Below, piece by piece: positions 35,126 through 60,592 of a stretch of DNA of 64,000 nucleotides (positions are counted from its first letter, which is position 1; each line of letters opens with the position of its first letter). The notes below the pieces were generated by a model. The model was not told the origin of the DNA, did no database searches, and saw nothing but the letters and a program-made list of their open reading frames with translations. The DNA is from Ptychodera flava (lineage: Eukaryota > Hemichordata > Enteropneusta > Ptychoderidae), in the NCBI RefSeq assembly GCF_041260155.1, contig NC_091943.1:21638283-21702282 (forward strand), given 5' to 3'. The position numbers and the translations under genes are program-made.

Positions 35126-35681
35126 AGTATGCCTAAAAAGAAAGCATTGGTCTTTAATGCCGCAGTGTATTATGTACAATATTTAACGCTATTGTTGAAA
35201 AATGAGTTCTGGTCCAGACTTAATTCCGTTGCCATCAATACTTTTGGACATACGCGTAGAGGCAGTTTTTGCAAGTTGAACACTCGGCACTTCAACACGA
35301 TTTTGGAAGAATTAAAAACAAGAAAATATATTTTACAATCAGAACGACTACCAATGGCAAAAACGTTGAAGGTTACTACTTATGGGTCTGTTTTAGACAA
35401 CATGTACTTCAGTCATACTTATTTTTATGATCGGTGCGATGTTGTATTAATGTTCTCAGTTGACCGGCAGGCAAAGTGATGTGCGAAAACGCATAATTGG
35501 TGGAAAGAAAGGCTAGTTTCCAGTGGCTCTTGTGAACAACTACCGAGCTGAGCTCTACTATTGATGGTATGAGATTACTGATCAACCTGTTAACGCCAAC
35601 ATGTGGATTTTCCTATTTTTCGTTCGTTAACATTTAATGCAATCTATTTTTCACCTGTAGGCGTGGATCTACTGACCAAAG

Positions 35682-37565
35682 ATGGCTACCAATGACACCA
35701 CCCAAACGACCAAATGTCCGCTTTGCTGTATGGTGCTCAACGACCCCAGGGCTCTCTCGTGCGATCATCATTTTTGTCTGAGCTGCCTCGAACAATGGGC
35801 GAAAGTGATGGTGAAACTGCAGAAACTGGCATGTCCTGTGTGTGCAAAGCTCAGCAGCTTTCCCGAAGAAGGGGCCCGGGGATTCAGGCAGGACCAAAAC
35901 CTGCTGGCGCTGCTCAGAAGCTCAGAACAAGGAAAGGGAGGAACCAACAGCGTCTTAAACATTCAAGAAGTCTGCAAGACACATCAGAAGAGGCTTGATG
36001 TATTCTGTCATACCTGTGACGAGGTTATTTGCTCGCTGTGTTTGGGAGATGGCCACAAACGGTCGGAGCACAACTCGCAACAGTTGGTCGAGTTTCTTCG
36101 AAATAAAAGAGCTAACTTAACTATAAACCGGAGGGTTCTTGACATGAACAAGGAGCAAATCGAGGCCAATCTCAGGTACATAGATGAACTGTTCCCTCGG
36201 CTGGATAAGGACAGAAAAGATGTCGGTGATGCGATCGCGGAACAAGCGACGTTACTGGCCCAACGTACACGGACTGACGGTGACGCCTTGCTCGCTGAAC
36301 TTCAACGTAAACACGCGCAGCAGATCGACCACTTGCAAGACACCCGAGATAAATGGGTGCGATCGTTGGCCTTGTACAACGACAGCCTTTCAAAGGGTGA
36401 CGGACTCATGGACGAACTCAGCGCAACAACATTCGTCCAAAAACTTCAGCTAACTGATTTGAAGACGTGCCAGGAATTGGCCAAAGACGTCGTGCATCCT
36501 TATTATCAGCACCCACCACCGACGCTTGAGTTTACCCCGATTGATTTCATCCAGACCTTCCATCAAAACTCCGTCGGCCAAGTCAGAGGTGATGTTCCTT
36601 TTGTCCCACGATTTCAGTACAATCAAGACTTTGTCATCAGAGTGACGGCCCCGACATGCGTGGCCAGTTTCAGCGTCGGTGAACTGGTAGTTTGCGGCGG
36701 GAGTTCGTTGACTCATTACGCAGAGACAGAGAAGACACTGAGGAGAAGCAGTTCAGACATCAGACACACGACAAACGGTCCTCTTCGGCCCTCTCAGATT
36801 TTTGGCATAGCTGTTTTTAAGGATACTTCAGCTAAAACCCTGTTTGTCGTGTCGGATTTTGCCAACAATCAGGCGTATATCGTCGACCTCTCGGGATTTG
36901 TCAGAAAACAGTTCGGTAAAGGCGATCTAAATGAGCCGATCGGAGTCGGGGTGTGCAGTGAACGGAAGATCTACGTCGTCAGCAGTGGCACACACAACAT
37001 CCTCGTCTACAGAGTGGAGGGTGTATTCATGAACGTGTCAGCAGTCTGCACCATCGGGAAACTAGGTAACGGTAGAGGAGAATTCAACAAACCAATGTAC
37101 CTGGCTGTAAACAGTAAAGATCAAATAATCGTTTCTGATTATGGTAACGGAAGAGTTCAGGTGCTCGACAGTGGCGGGGACTTCGATTTCGAAATAACCA
37201 CGGCGGGCAGTAGTCCGTTGGGAACGCCGAGCGGAGTTGCCGTCGACTCGAGAAACTGCATCTACGTAAACAACAACACAGGCGTACAATTGTACAATTC
37301 TTGCGGAGCGTATCTCGCCGAAGTCGCATCGCGAGAGTCGGTGGCTTCTGTGACGTATGGGATAGCTGTCCTGAAGTCGTCGGGTAGCATGAAGCTTTTT
37401 GTGACCAGGTTCGGCAGCAATGACGTTGTCATGTTTGAGGAAACGCCCGTGAGCCGATCAAAGCAACAGATGATGGGGAGGGGGAAAGACAATATACCCT
37501 TCAGTGGTCTTTCTAAAGTTTCCGAAACCAGCAAAAATGTAAGCCAGGTTTGCGCCATCCAATAG
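35682..37565 (+). CDS. TRIM-NHL protein (RING, B-box, coiled coil, NHL repeats), single coding exon
   Basis: The product is a probable RING-type E3 ubiquitin ligase, possibly also RNA-binding through its NHL propeller as in other TRIM-NHL proteins. It has 627 aa. The C3HC4 RING ligands are C12, C15, C27, H29, C32, C35, C51 and C54. The B-box2 carries C98, H101, C109, C112, C117, C120, H125 and H130. A helical coiled-coil region follows at about 131-235. The C-terminal half (about 360-595) has five NHL-like blades, for example FNKPMYLAVNSKDQIIVSDY and GTPSGVAVDSRNCIYVNN. The start ATG is 21 nt after the acceptor at 35660 and directly precedes the RING. The whole frame is uninterrupted. Single-exon TRIM-NHL genes are expanded in sea urchin and amphioxus, so a specific orthologue (TRIM2/3/56/71) cannot be named. 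A run of 27 G lies just after the stop. Confidence 0.93.
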   Translation: MATNDTTQTTKCPLCCMVLNDPRALSCDHHFCLSCLEQWAKVMVKLQKLACPVCAKLSSFPEEGARGFRQDQNLLALLRSSEQGKGGTNSVLNIQEVCKTHQKRLDVFCHTCDEVICSLCLGDGHKRSEHNSQQLVEFLRNKRANLTINRRVLDMNKEQIEANLRYIDELFPRLDKDRKDVGDAIAEQATLLAQRTRTDGDALLAELQRKHAQQIDHLQDTRDKWVRSLALYNDSLSKGDGLMDELSATTFVQKLQLTDLKTCQELAKDVVHPYYQHPPPTLEFTPIDFIQTFHQNSVGQVRGDVPFVPRFQYNQDFVIRVTAPTCVASFSVGELVVCGGSSLTHYAETEKTLRRSSSDIRHTTNGPLRPSQIFGIAVFKDTSAKTLFVVSDFANNQAYIVDLSGFVRKQFGKGDLNEPIGVGVCSERKIYVVSSGTHNILVYRVEGVFMNVSAVCTIGKLGNGRGEFNKPMYLAVNSKDQIIVSDYGNGRVQVLDSGGDFDFEITTAGSSPLGTPSGVAVDSRNCIYVNNNTGVQLYNSCGAYLAEVASRESVASVTYGIAVLKSSGSMKLFVTRFGSNDVVMFEETPVSRSKQQMMGRGKDNIPFSGLSKVSETSKNVSQVCAIQ

Positions 37566-37576
37566 AAGTTCATGAT

Positions 37577-37603
37577 GGGGGGGGGGGGGGGGGGGGGGGG
37601 GGG
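37577..37603 (+). repeat. Run of 27 G in the TRIM 3' UTR
   Basis: Uninterrupted poly(G), 12 nt past the TAG stop. In the transcript it could form a G-quadruplex. Length may be inexact because of sequencing slippage. Confidence 0.85.
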
Positions 37604-38449
37604 CGCAGTACATTAAAGTTATCATAATGTACCGATATCGACCTGATTTTTAATTGACGATTAGTGATATGAAGACAACAAAGCAATTGCTATTATCGGC
37701 ATCTATTCCTAGCCAATGTTTGCTTTTCTAACTGGACCTTACAGCATTGCAGATTCGCTTACAGTGAGTATTTTCTGACAATACAACTGATTCGAGTCGT
37801 TACATAGCATGCATAGTCTAGTTTCCCAATTTCGAGGTGAATTTGTAACAGGTATACTACTTCTGAAGTGATCTTGACCCAACGCATGTTAGCAAATTTG
37901 AATCCCGAGTCATGCATACTCGCTAAATAATGTGCTTTTTACGAAGACGGAAGACCGCAAACCGAAGATCAAATATGTCTTTCCCCATTCATTACAGAAG
38001 CGGAGATCAGTAGCAGTATATTCTAACTACTGTTGCACTTGACATCAACATTTCGTTTTTGGTGCATATGTTACTTTCCCGCTCCATTTTTACACTAAAT
38101 AAATAGAACCCGACCGTATCAAATCTACAAAACGAAGTCCCAGCGATATCTTCCATCTAAATCAATCTATTCAGGTCTGGCTGAAGTGCAGATTAGAGCA
38201 GCATGTTCATTCATGAAGAAGCAACGAATTTGGATGTCAAACGTAGTAGTGGTTAGAAGGTTAGGCCAAAATTTCGACAAGTTGGATTTGTTTACTGTCT
38301 GTGCATTTTTGTAAAATGGATGGACGGCTATCGATCGATATCATCGCTTGTGTAATGAATTTGGAAAGAAATGTTCGATCTTAGGTTTGCATCCTGCCAT
38401 GTTTTCCTATGAATTGTGTCTATGCCGCTTTCATTAATTTTCGATAGAT
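37604..38449 (+). other. TRIM 3' flank
   Basis: AT-rich DNA without a gene. An AATAAA near 38098 is a plausible TRIM-NHL poly(A) signal, about 530 nt past the stop. Nothing else was recognised. Confidence 0.4.
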
Positions 38450-40072
38450 TGTGCTCATAACACAATTGGAACCAATTTGGGATAATTGGATAGAGTAGTA
38501 ATGTCGAATCAATCTGCAAATGTAAGTTCATCTGCTTTATTTTTAGTCCCCACGGACACGTCCGGGGGGACTTATAGGTTTGGTCATGTCCGGGCGTTGT
38601 GTGCGTCTGTGTGCGTGCGTCCGTCCGTTCACGCAGATATCTCAGAGATGCAAGAAGCGATTTCATTCAAACTTGGTACAAGGATTACTTCATATGTCAT
38701 ACAGATGCACGTCAATTTGTTTTGTGATACGATCCAATCATGGCCACCAGGCGGCCATTTTATTACGATTTTTTCATGTACAGAGCCATAACTCAGACAT
38801 GTTTCAACCGATTTTATTCAAAGTTGGTACAATGACATTGACCAATGTCATAGATATGCACGTCGATTTGTTTTGTGATACGATCCAATATGGCCGCCAG
38901 GCGGCCATTTTATTACGATTTTTTCATGTACAGAGCCATAACTCAGACATGTTTCAACCGATTTTATTCAAAGTTGGTACAAGGACATTGACCAATGTCA
39001 TAGATATGCACGTCATTTTGTTTTGTGATACGATCCAATATGGCCGCCAGGCGGCCATTTTATTACGATTTTTTCATGTACAGAGCCAGATCTCAGACAT
39101 GTTGCAACCGATTTTATTCAAAGTTGGTACAAGGACATTGACCAATGTCATAGATATGCACGTCATTTTGTTTTGTGATACGATCCAATATGGCCGCCAG
39201 GCGGCCATTTTATTACGATTTTTTCATGTACAGAGCCATAACTCAGACATGTTTCAACCGATTTTATTCAAAGTTGGTACAAGGACATTGACCAATGTCA
39301 TAGATATGCATGTCGATTTGTTTTGTGATATGATCCAATATGGCCGCCAGGCGGCCATTTTATTACAATATTTTCATATACAGTGCCATAACTCAGACAT
39401 GTTTTAACCGATTTTATTCAAAGTTGGTACAAGGACATTGACCTATGTCTTACGTATGTACATCAATTTGTTATGTGATACGATCCAATATGGCCGCTAG
39501 GCAGCCATTTTATTACGATATTTTCATGTACAGAGCAATAACTCAGACATGTTTCAACGGATTTTATTCAAAGTTGGTACAAGGAGATTGACTAATGTCA
39601 TACATATGCATGTCAATTTGTTATGTGATACGATCCAATATGGCTGCCTTGCGGCCATTTTATTACGATTTTTTCCTGTCGAGGGCCATAATACTCTAAG
39701 GCATATCTTAACCGATTTTATTCAAAGTTGGTACAAGGACATTAACCTATGTCATACATATGTATGTCAATTTGTTTCTTGATATGATCCAATATGGCTG
39801 CATGGCAGCCATTTTGTTACAATTTTTTCGTGTCCTTAGCCAAAACTTGGGCATGTCTCAATTAATGAAGAGGACTCTATCCTCTTAGGACATGTAATCA
39901 AAGTACCCATTAACAAGTGGGGACTGTGTCATCAACGATTATTTTTTTTTGCAATACATTTGTTTCTGTGGGTAATTTGTAATATTGCAACTTTAAGCTA
40001 TAGGGCACTTAACAATTTGAACAATCACAAGATCCAATTATCCCAAAATAGTTCCAATTGTGTTTCATGCAC
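38450..40072. mobile_element. TIR element that hosts a Helentron-like insertion
   Basis: The inverted ends (38450-38490 and 40031-40072) share TGTGC, AACACAATTGGAAC and TTTGGGATAATTGGAT, about 40 bp with few mismatches. Nearly all the interior is the Helentron-like element at 38545-39925. Without it, the host element would be only about 240 bp. The superfamily is unknown; no clear target duplication. Confidence 0.6.
38545..39925 (-). mobile_element. Helentron-like (pearl/HINE-type) element with exact 150-bp core repeats
   Basis: The left end is a hairpin, AGTCCCCACGGA paired with TCCGGGGGGACT (38545-38572), followed by a CGTCCGTCCGT-type microsatellite (38598-38630). Then come about seven core units whose ACTCAGACATGTTTCAACCG phrase falls at 38791, 38941, 39091, 39241, 39391 and 39541, a period of exactly 150, with a decayed unit near 39694. 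The far end is AGTGGGGACT (39916-39925), the inverse of the hairpin stem. This is the same architecture as 13574-15119 but reversed and unrelated in sequence. Inner units are over 95% alike by eye, so this array is the youngest. The period being 3 x 50 leaves a 275-codon open frame (38580-39407), which I do not call a gene. Confidence 0.75.
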
Positions 40073-40489
40073 ACTTTTCGTTTGAACTAAGCAAAGTAGC
40101 CTGGGGACCATGTGGCCTCTGTGATGCACCCCATCATGCCTGTATGTAGTGTTGTCATATCGCAATGACAAACTGACATACGTATGTACGCTATGGCACA
40201 CCGCCCTTATAGTATGATCGGTTGAAACCGATCTGTTCCGTCATATTAGTATCTGCTAAACGACTGGAGACATGAAAATCATAACATACTGGTCACCCAC
40301 TGCCATGTTGGACAGTATAGCGACACAGGTTAAGGTACATTATATGTACATTTACAGTACATTGTACCTACCCAGTACATATCCAATTTCGGTATGTATC
40401 TAATGAACACTGTAGCAAGGAGGTAAATCGCTACCACGTCCATGATAGTACACTGTACATTGCTTTGGAAATGAAAAATAGTAACAAAC

Positions 40490-40750
40490 GGCTGTCCTTG
40501 CAGCGGCCATATTGGATTGAATCGTAACACAAATTGACATGTTTATGCATATCGTAGAACATTGCCCTCCTACCGACTTTGAACAAGATTTGTTAACGCG
40601 TGTCTGCGTAATGGCTCTGGACAAGAGAAAATCGAAACATCAGCAATATTGGATCGTGTCGCCATACAAGTTGATATGCAAATGTATGTTATTATGGTAC
40701 ACTGTCTTTGCATAACGTTTGAATAAACTAATGGTCCTAAATATATTATA
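40490..40750 (+). repeat. Decayed core units of the 150-bp Helentron-like family
   Basis: GCGGCCATATTGGATTGAAT and a following GTAACACAAATTGACATG read as the reverse complement of the 38545-39925 core. About two degenerate units remain, without ends. Confidence 0.55.
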
Positions 40751-41749
40751 ATCGAAAACAAAAGTGAAATTTGCTCAGACAAGTCTGAAAGTTACAAAAG
40801 GTTCACGAACTTAATTCTAAAGTATAAAATTGCGTTTACAGCACAGTACTACGATCGCTGGAGATTGGTACATACAAAAATCAGTGTATACATCGAGGTA
40901 TCTATGTTCCAAATATTAGGCAATTGAAAATTTCGGCTCTGAAATTTGACATTTCTTAGCTAGTCAATATTTTGTGTCGATTCATTTTGAAAACCTGAGG
41001 GGATAACTGAATTTGCAACTTGAAGATTTGTTTTATGAAAATGGCAAAATTAATTTCTGCTTGCATTATAAAGAAACTTCTTCTTCAAGGTATTTGATTT
41101 TTCTCACCAAATTATTAGAAAATGACAGCCATTGTGAAAAGCTCCCCCAAACAGTGGATCCAGCAGAGACTATGTAATCCACGAGGACTTTTTTTTGCAT
41201 TTTTTTGGTGAGATTTTGAACAACTGACATTCAGACCCAAGTGTTGTTTACATTTACCGACTTAATAGTTCCGCAAGTACACTATTTGCCAACGATATTA
41301 TAACTCACACAAAGGGATGAACGCACCTTTGTCCAGTTTATAAGTTTATAATTTCTTGTATTTCTCCTTCGGGCACACACTAGAATATTCTCAATGACGT
41401 CAGAGAGAAAGCAAATTGAACCATTTGATTTAAGGTCGATGAAAAACAAAGATTCGAAAATAGTGGATTAGATAGGTACATATGTTGAACACTTTGAGTT
41501 TGAACCATGTTAAGGATATGCTATTCAGGGATAGAGTTGTTCAAATACTTATATTTTAACAATATTTTCCCAGTCTGCTACTCATGTAGATTCATTTTGC
41601 AGCCTGTTGTCGAGTAGATGATGTTAACATTGTCTCAGTTTCTTTATGGAAGGTGAAAATTTAATATTTGTCTGTGTAAATTCACTAGACATAGCAGCAC
41701 TTTTGGATTTCAGATATCAATAAACTAATTGTAGGGAAACTGTTTCTTG

Positions 41750-41880
41750 AATGCAAAAATATAATGAGGAATCCCTGATTTTCATTCTTGATTATCAAAA
41801 GGAGGGATTTAAAGTTTCCTTAGGAAATTTTTCAGAGAGAGTTTGCAAGTTTCATTTTCAAGATGGGTATTCAGTATGGG
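41750..41880 (-). mobile_element. TTAA-type MITE, family A, fragment
   Basis: TTTCATTCTTGATTATCAAA through AAAGTTTCCTTAGGAAA to TTCATTTTCAAGATGGGTA aligns with the right-hand third of family A at 43560-43650. Confidence 0.4.
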
Positions 41881-41940
41881 TTACCCAGACTGCTCTGCAG
41901 GGCTCTCATCCACCCCAGCACCCTAGAAACAATTTATCAA

Positions 41941-42180
41941 TGATGTAATCATTACATTTTGAGACAAAGTCACGAAATATGTATAACTTCAAGGTTATGC
42001 AGCGGTGGCTTTTGAAGTCCGTACTTAGTAATGAGTGTGAACTATGTGTGAACTATTTACCGACATGAACAGTTCAGATTGAGGTGAAACTTTGAAAGCC
42101 ACTTCCGCATATCCTTGAACATGCTGTTGCTATATTTTCCATAAATTTGTCTCAAACCATAATACTAGTCATTACATCAC
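41941..42180. mobile_element. Foldback MITE, 240 bp
   Basis: The ends TGATGTAATC and the inverse GTCATTACATCA are followed inward by TTGAGACAAA and its inverse. The inversion continues through GCGGTGGCTTT / AAAGCCACTTCCGC. The central part is short. The target duplication is not clear. Confidence 0.6.
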
Positions 42181-42791
42181 AGATCAAGTGCTGCCACAAT
42201 GCATTGCTCTTGTCTGTGTTCCGCAATTCTTGCTCGAAGATTCTTGAACAAGATTTCGCTAAGATGTTTGTGCGTGTGTGTGTGTGTGGGGGGGGGGCTG
42301 AATGGTAGCCCAAATTGCAGACTGGGTAACCGAGACTAGATTGGCATGCAACAGTCCGAGGTAAGGAACAATTACTAGCAGAAATATGATCTGAAACTGT
42401 AAATGTGTTACATTGGTACACATCTGTTTTTGATAAGAAATATTTTCATCTTTATTTAGAGAAAGTGAAATACTTATTTGGCTGAACACTTTATCTCAAT
42501 TAAATGTCATTGACATTCCTAAATTGTGCTGGTTGCTTGTCTTTGACTTGAACATGGAAATGCATTTTGAAACATACAGATTTTAGATGTAAATTACAAA
42601 ATAATTCACAAAAAAGTTCACATCAACAGGTACATTACAAACAAAACAAGTACACAAAACACATTCGACTTGTTCCAGAAAAATAAACTCTGTTGAAAGA
42701 TAATACTTATTTGTGAGAAATTGCAACAAAAAGCTTAATTATGAACCATGATTTTCGGTATTTATAGAAATTCTGTGAAAACTCAGTTTAT

Positions 42792-42820
42792 AAGTCTAAG
42801 TACTGTCAGTACTTAGACTT
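42792..42820. repeat. Perfect 29-bp palindrome
   Basis: AAGTCTAAGTACTG, one T, then CAGTACTTAGACTT: 14 perfect pairs with a one-base centre. There is no surrounding element. Confidence 0.85.
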
Positions 42821-43315
42821 TAATGAACACTACGCTCTTCAGATTTTTTTTCCAATTTGCATCCCATAGAGATTTTGTGTTGAAATTAAATGATATTTGT
42901 AACATTTTATTTGTTTATTTTGATAAATTACTATCTTTCAATGACAGACGCATCCATTGTAAATAGAGCATGAGCTGAAAAGTACATAGTCTTCAAAAGA
43001 TTTCACTGCATAAGAAACTTCTATTTAATATTTTAATGTAACTATCATTATTATCCTTTCATTTGAAGTCGTCAGACTCCACCCAGGAACCATGGTTCAT
43101 TGAAACATGCAAATGGGAAACAAAGCTTTTTGTATTTCATTTGGAACCCCCGTCCTTAATGAAACTTTGGGAGTGCAAAAATTTAATGAGAAATTGTGAT
43201 TTGAACTTCTCTCAAACATGATAAATTGAAGAAAAAGTTTTTTTTTTAAGTTTAAAATGCTGAAGTTTTGAATAACAAACATTCCAGTATACGATGATTG
43301 AGTATCATGGTTTTC

Positions 43316-43655
43316 ATCAAGGCAGAATACACCTCTGGAAGAACTATGGGGACTCTCAAACTTTTACAATAATACTTTGGGGCTCATTTTGAAGCCCATG
43401 GAGTTACTAAAAGCTTGTACTGGCTTATTTTTGTGAAAATCTAAAAAATCTTTTTCCCATACAGCTCGCATAGATGGCTGCCATTTTGAATGTCAAATAT
43501 CAGTAAAGTAGGGCAATTTGTTTCTATAGTACAAAAATTTGCATGGTGACCCACAATATTTATTCTTAATTGTAGAAGAGAATGGTGGAAAGTTTCCCTT
43601 AGGAAAGTTTGAGTACAAGTATACGACTTTCAATTTCAAGGCGCATACGCTATCT
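43316..43655 (-). mobile_element. TTAA-type MITE, family A, near full length
   Basis: Runs from AAGGCAGAATACACCTCTGG to CAATTTCAAGGCGCATACGC. It contains the uninterrupted TTCTTAATTGTAGAAGAGAA, which is the empty site for the MITE at 33671-34548. It lies in the P450 3' flank and holds a TTTATT (43559-43564) that reads AATAAA on the P450 strand. Confidence 0.65.
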
Positions 43656-43756
43656 CATGTAATTGTGGAATATATAGTTAGTGCAACTTTGCCGTTGACA
43701 ATTGAACTAGATGGTAAACTTCATCCCCTTAAAATGCCTGCTACACAGATTCTGAT

Positions 43757-57295
<13,539 letters not shown>

Positions 57296-57658
57296 GTTTT
57301 CTCCGCTGCTCTCTGATCTGCGAATAAAGAACTTCTACTCAGTAGGTTGCTGGAATTATTCAGATGTACTGGTGTTTGACACGACAGTTGACTATGCCGA
57401 ATATGCCTTTTCCGCATTGGCGCTCTTGTTGGATAGACAAAGTTCAAATCTCGGCGATAACTGTGTGCTCAAGTGTACTCCGAGCGCGGTGAAGGCCCGG
57501 GGAAAGGGTTATTACATGTTGTATGGTGGCGGTCTTGCTGGACATTGGCCCTGCCTTTACCTCAGGCGACCCGGTGGCCGAGTATTGAGGCTACGAGCAC
57601 TCAACACAACGCGTCGGGGCACGTGTGATCACCCGCCTCATATCGAAAAAAGAAAAGC

Positions 57659-57662
<4 letters not shown>

Positions 57663-57744
<82 letters not shown>
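57663..57744. repeat. (TA)n microsatellite upstream of P450
   Basis: About 82 bp of pure TA, 370 bp upstream of the P450 start codon. Confidence 0.95.
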
Positions 57745-57746
<2 letters not shown>

Positions 57747-57851
57747 CTTACCCTATGCTAAAAGCAGAGCGTTATAAATAATAACACAAATTGCTTCAAG
57801 TACAAAGTAAGTGTATCGGTTCATGCATCACGCAGTCATCATAAGAAAGGT

Positions 57852-58110
57852 TAGGGATTGACCATTTGTTATAGGGATAGGGGGGTCGGGAAGATTGATT
57901 TTGGAGCATTATTTCTTCTCTCTCTCTGATTCACCCGCAATTATTTTTTTATTCTGGCAACTGTTCTCACTTGACCGTCTCAGAAGAATCTGTTTTGTGT
58001 CTGCACAATGCATAGAGAGAGAGAGGAATAACATATCTGAAAGGACACAATTAATCCATTTTTTTGCGAGGGGGTTAAGAGGGGTGACCCCCTCCTGTTA
58101 CACTGGCAGA
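57852..58110 (+). mobile_element. Left end of a Harbinger-like element
   Basis: GGGATTGACCATTTGTTATA follows TTA. It resembles the 58962 terminus (GGGACGGACCATTAGATC) and the fragment at 54305. The right end was not found; the match to 54305 fades near 57960. Confidence 0.4.
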
Positions 58111-59754
58111 ACATCAAAAAAGTGTTCGAGTGTTTTAAAGACGCAATGATTATGAAGACTCAATCTAATTGACGCTTCAGCTTAAATAATGAAACTTCAA
58201 TACTCTTTGTTAATTCCAAGAAATCCAAAATGCAGCTTCTGAATGTCGATACTACAGAGCACAGTGCTGGTGATTCGACAGTCCCTTTTGCCATTTCTTT
58301 TTCTATTATTGGTATAGTCTCTCTCGCGTACGGTGTTGGGTGGGGGTTGCAAGCGTAGTGCCGAAGGTGCGAGTCGGAAATGCTGTCGGCTTGCACCAGA
58401 CATCGGCCCTTGACTCAGCCGTGTCCAGTGTTTCTGCGGTGACGAAAATGGCGCAAACGACTATCGGCTGTCTACTTGACCCCCAGCCCCTTCAAATTAC
58501 AGTACAAATGCTGTGCTTAAAGTTGTTTAAAATCGAAAAAGTGGAGTTCAATATTGGGGGTGGGGCAGGTACCTCTTTATGTACATAAGGTACTTAATAA
58601 TATGTTGACAATACATGACAAGCCTGGTACATCGATAGTAAAGAACAATGCATGCACATCATATATCGGTGCAGGCCATGTGGACGAGCTGAATTGAGTA
58701 TTTCAGATGTTTTCGGGATTATAAAGAAGAGAAACTCTTGCAGAAGCAGAACAAATGATCATTCAAATTGAAAAAAAAAAACGTGTACATATAAAACGAC
58801 AGAAAAGTTGTGTTTTAAGATATTAATTATAACAGGGCATTAATAAAATGAAATCAGATGAAAATTTGGTGATCGAAGGGTGCGCCGAAAATGAAGGAAT
58901 ATATATATAAATGGGACTCCCAGAGGGCGCTCCGAAAATGAAAAGTAGTTAATGAAAGTAAGGGACGGACCATTAGATCTTGGGAGGGGGTGGTCAAAAA
59001 CAGAAAAAAAAAATTTTCAGAGCAGAAAGTTAGGAAAAAAAAAATCTTCAAACTAGTTTGCAAAATAAAAAAAAATAAATAAGAAGACAAAGGCGTAAAA
59101 AAAATCTGCAAAAGTCTTTAAAATTTTGAATTTTTTTTAGATTTTACCGACAGAAAGCAACTTTCTGTATTTTTTAGTACATCCTCCCGGCACATTTTTA
59201 ATTTTAATTTATAATTTAGAGTGACTGTATCCCTTATACTGGAAGTTGTGATTATCTTATCTTTCAGGACTTTTGTATTCTGATCACTTGAAAATTATGA
59301 AATTATAGAACCTGTTTTCTACTTGTTTCCTGCGTACAACCCAAGCAGGTACACTAGGTAAAACATTGAAACTATGGTATGGTTGTCAAGACAGAAAGTT
59401 GTATTTGCCTTTTAAGATCAAGGTAAACAGATGCAGGCCACATCAGTTTCATTTTTTTCACAGCATTTTATTGCAATGATGAATGCAAGAATGGGTGAAC
59501 AAGTAGAAACACGTCAATAATGATAAAACAACATATCAAGTCATTATGTATTATTTTGCTTTTAAAAAGGCATTTTCAATTCTTTTTTCTCAAAAAACAG
59601 CCTCAAAAAACAACAGCAACACATGTTTTAACATTCAACAATACACTACGTAGAATGCCATCTATCCAACAAATCCCAACACAAAAACACACAAAAGGGG
59701 TTTAACTTTGAAAGTTTCTCGATAGCAAATACTGAATAAATCTGCATGAATAAT

Positions 59755-59995
59755 CGTTTTTGTGTAGCAAATTTCAAAGAAATTGGACAAGCCCTTTCAG
59801 AGAATACAGATTTTTTTGACCATGAATGGCATAAATTGCCCTAAAAAGACAAATATTGAAATTTCAACACATCTATACACATCCAATCAATTTGGACATG
59901 CTGCTACAGAGAAATAGATGTTTTGATCAAAAAAGGGCAACAATTGCTCTAAAAACACAAATATGCAAATTTAACTATATTATTTAGCTTATTTT
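59755..59995 (+). repeat. Decayed 146-bp Helentron-like core units
   Basis: GTAGCAAATTTCAAAGAAAT and GACCATGAATGGCATAAATT match the 45777-47400 core at reduced identity; about 1.5 units, no ends. Confidence 0.55.
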
Positions 59996-60185
59996 AGCTT
60001 CTCAGCTTGTCAAAATCAATTGTAAATCATGAGATATGCATGATGTTTGGTGGGGTGCATGTAGCCATTTCACCACGCAGTAGAAAGGGAAGCCAGGAAA
60101 CCAAAATAGTCAATTTTCAAAACTATAGGAAGCTATTGAGGAGCAAGAAGACCATGTTTCAGAGGAAGATGTGTAATCCGAAAAA

Positions 60186-60592
60186 AATGCTCCCAAAGTG
60201 CCACCAAATAACACCATTTTTATCTCTATTTTTCAAAAGCTCCAACAGCAGGAGGGGGGACACCCCCCTCCTGACCTCCCCCCACAAAAATACTCCCCAA
60301 GTGCCACCAAATAACACCATTTTAATCTCTATTTTTCAAAAGCTCTAACAGCAGGAGGGGACACCCCCTCCTGACCTCCCCCCGCAAAAATACTCCCCAA
60401 GTGCCACCAAATAACACCATTTTAATCTCTATTTTTCAAAAGCTCTAACAGCAGGAGGGGGACACCCCCTCCTTACCCCCCCCCCCAAAAAAACCCCCCA
60501 AGTGCCACCAAATAACCATTGTAATCTCTATTTTTCAAAAGCTCCAACAGCAGCAGGGGGACACCCCTCTCCTGACCCCCCCCCCCCCGTGA
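60186..60592. repeat. Minisatellite, four units of about 100 bp
   Basis: Each unit reads CCAAGTGCCACCAAATAACA, then AATCTCTATTTTTCAAAAGC, AACAGCAGGAGGGG and the inverse CCCCTCCT. Unit lengths are about 103, 99, 100 and 100 bp. The AGGAGGGG/CCCCTCCT palindrome in each unit is conserved. Confidence 0.85.

Noticed and set aside
38580-39407. 275-codon open frame as a repeat-protein gene
   Set aside because: It coincides with the 150-bp core of a Helentron-like element, has no splice or start context, and lacks any known fold. The in-frame period explains the openness.
60186-60592. CRISPR-like array
   Set aside because: Units are repeated over their whole length with no unique spacers, and the genome is eukaryotic.
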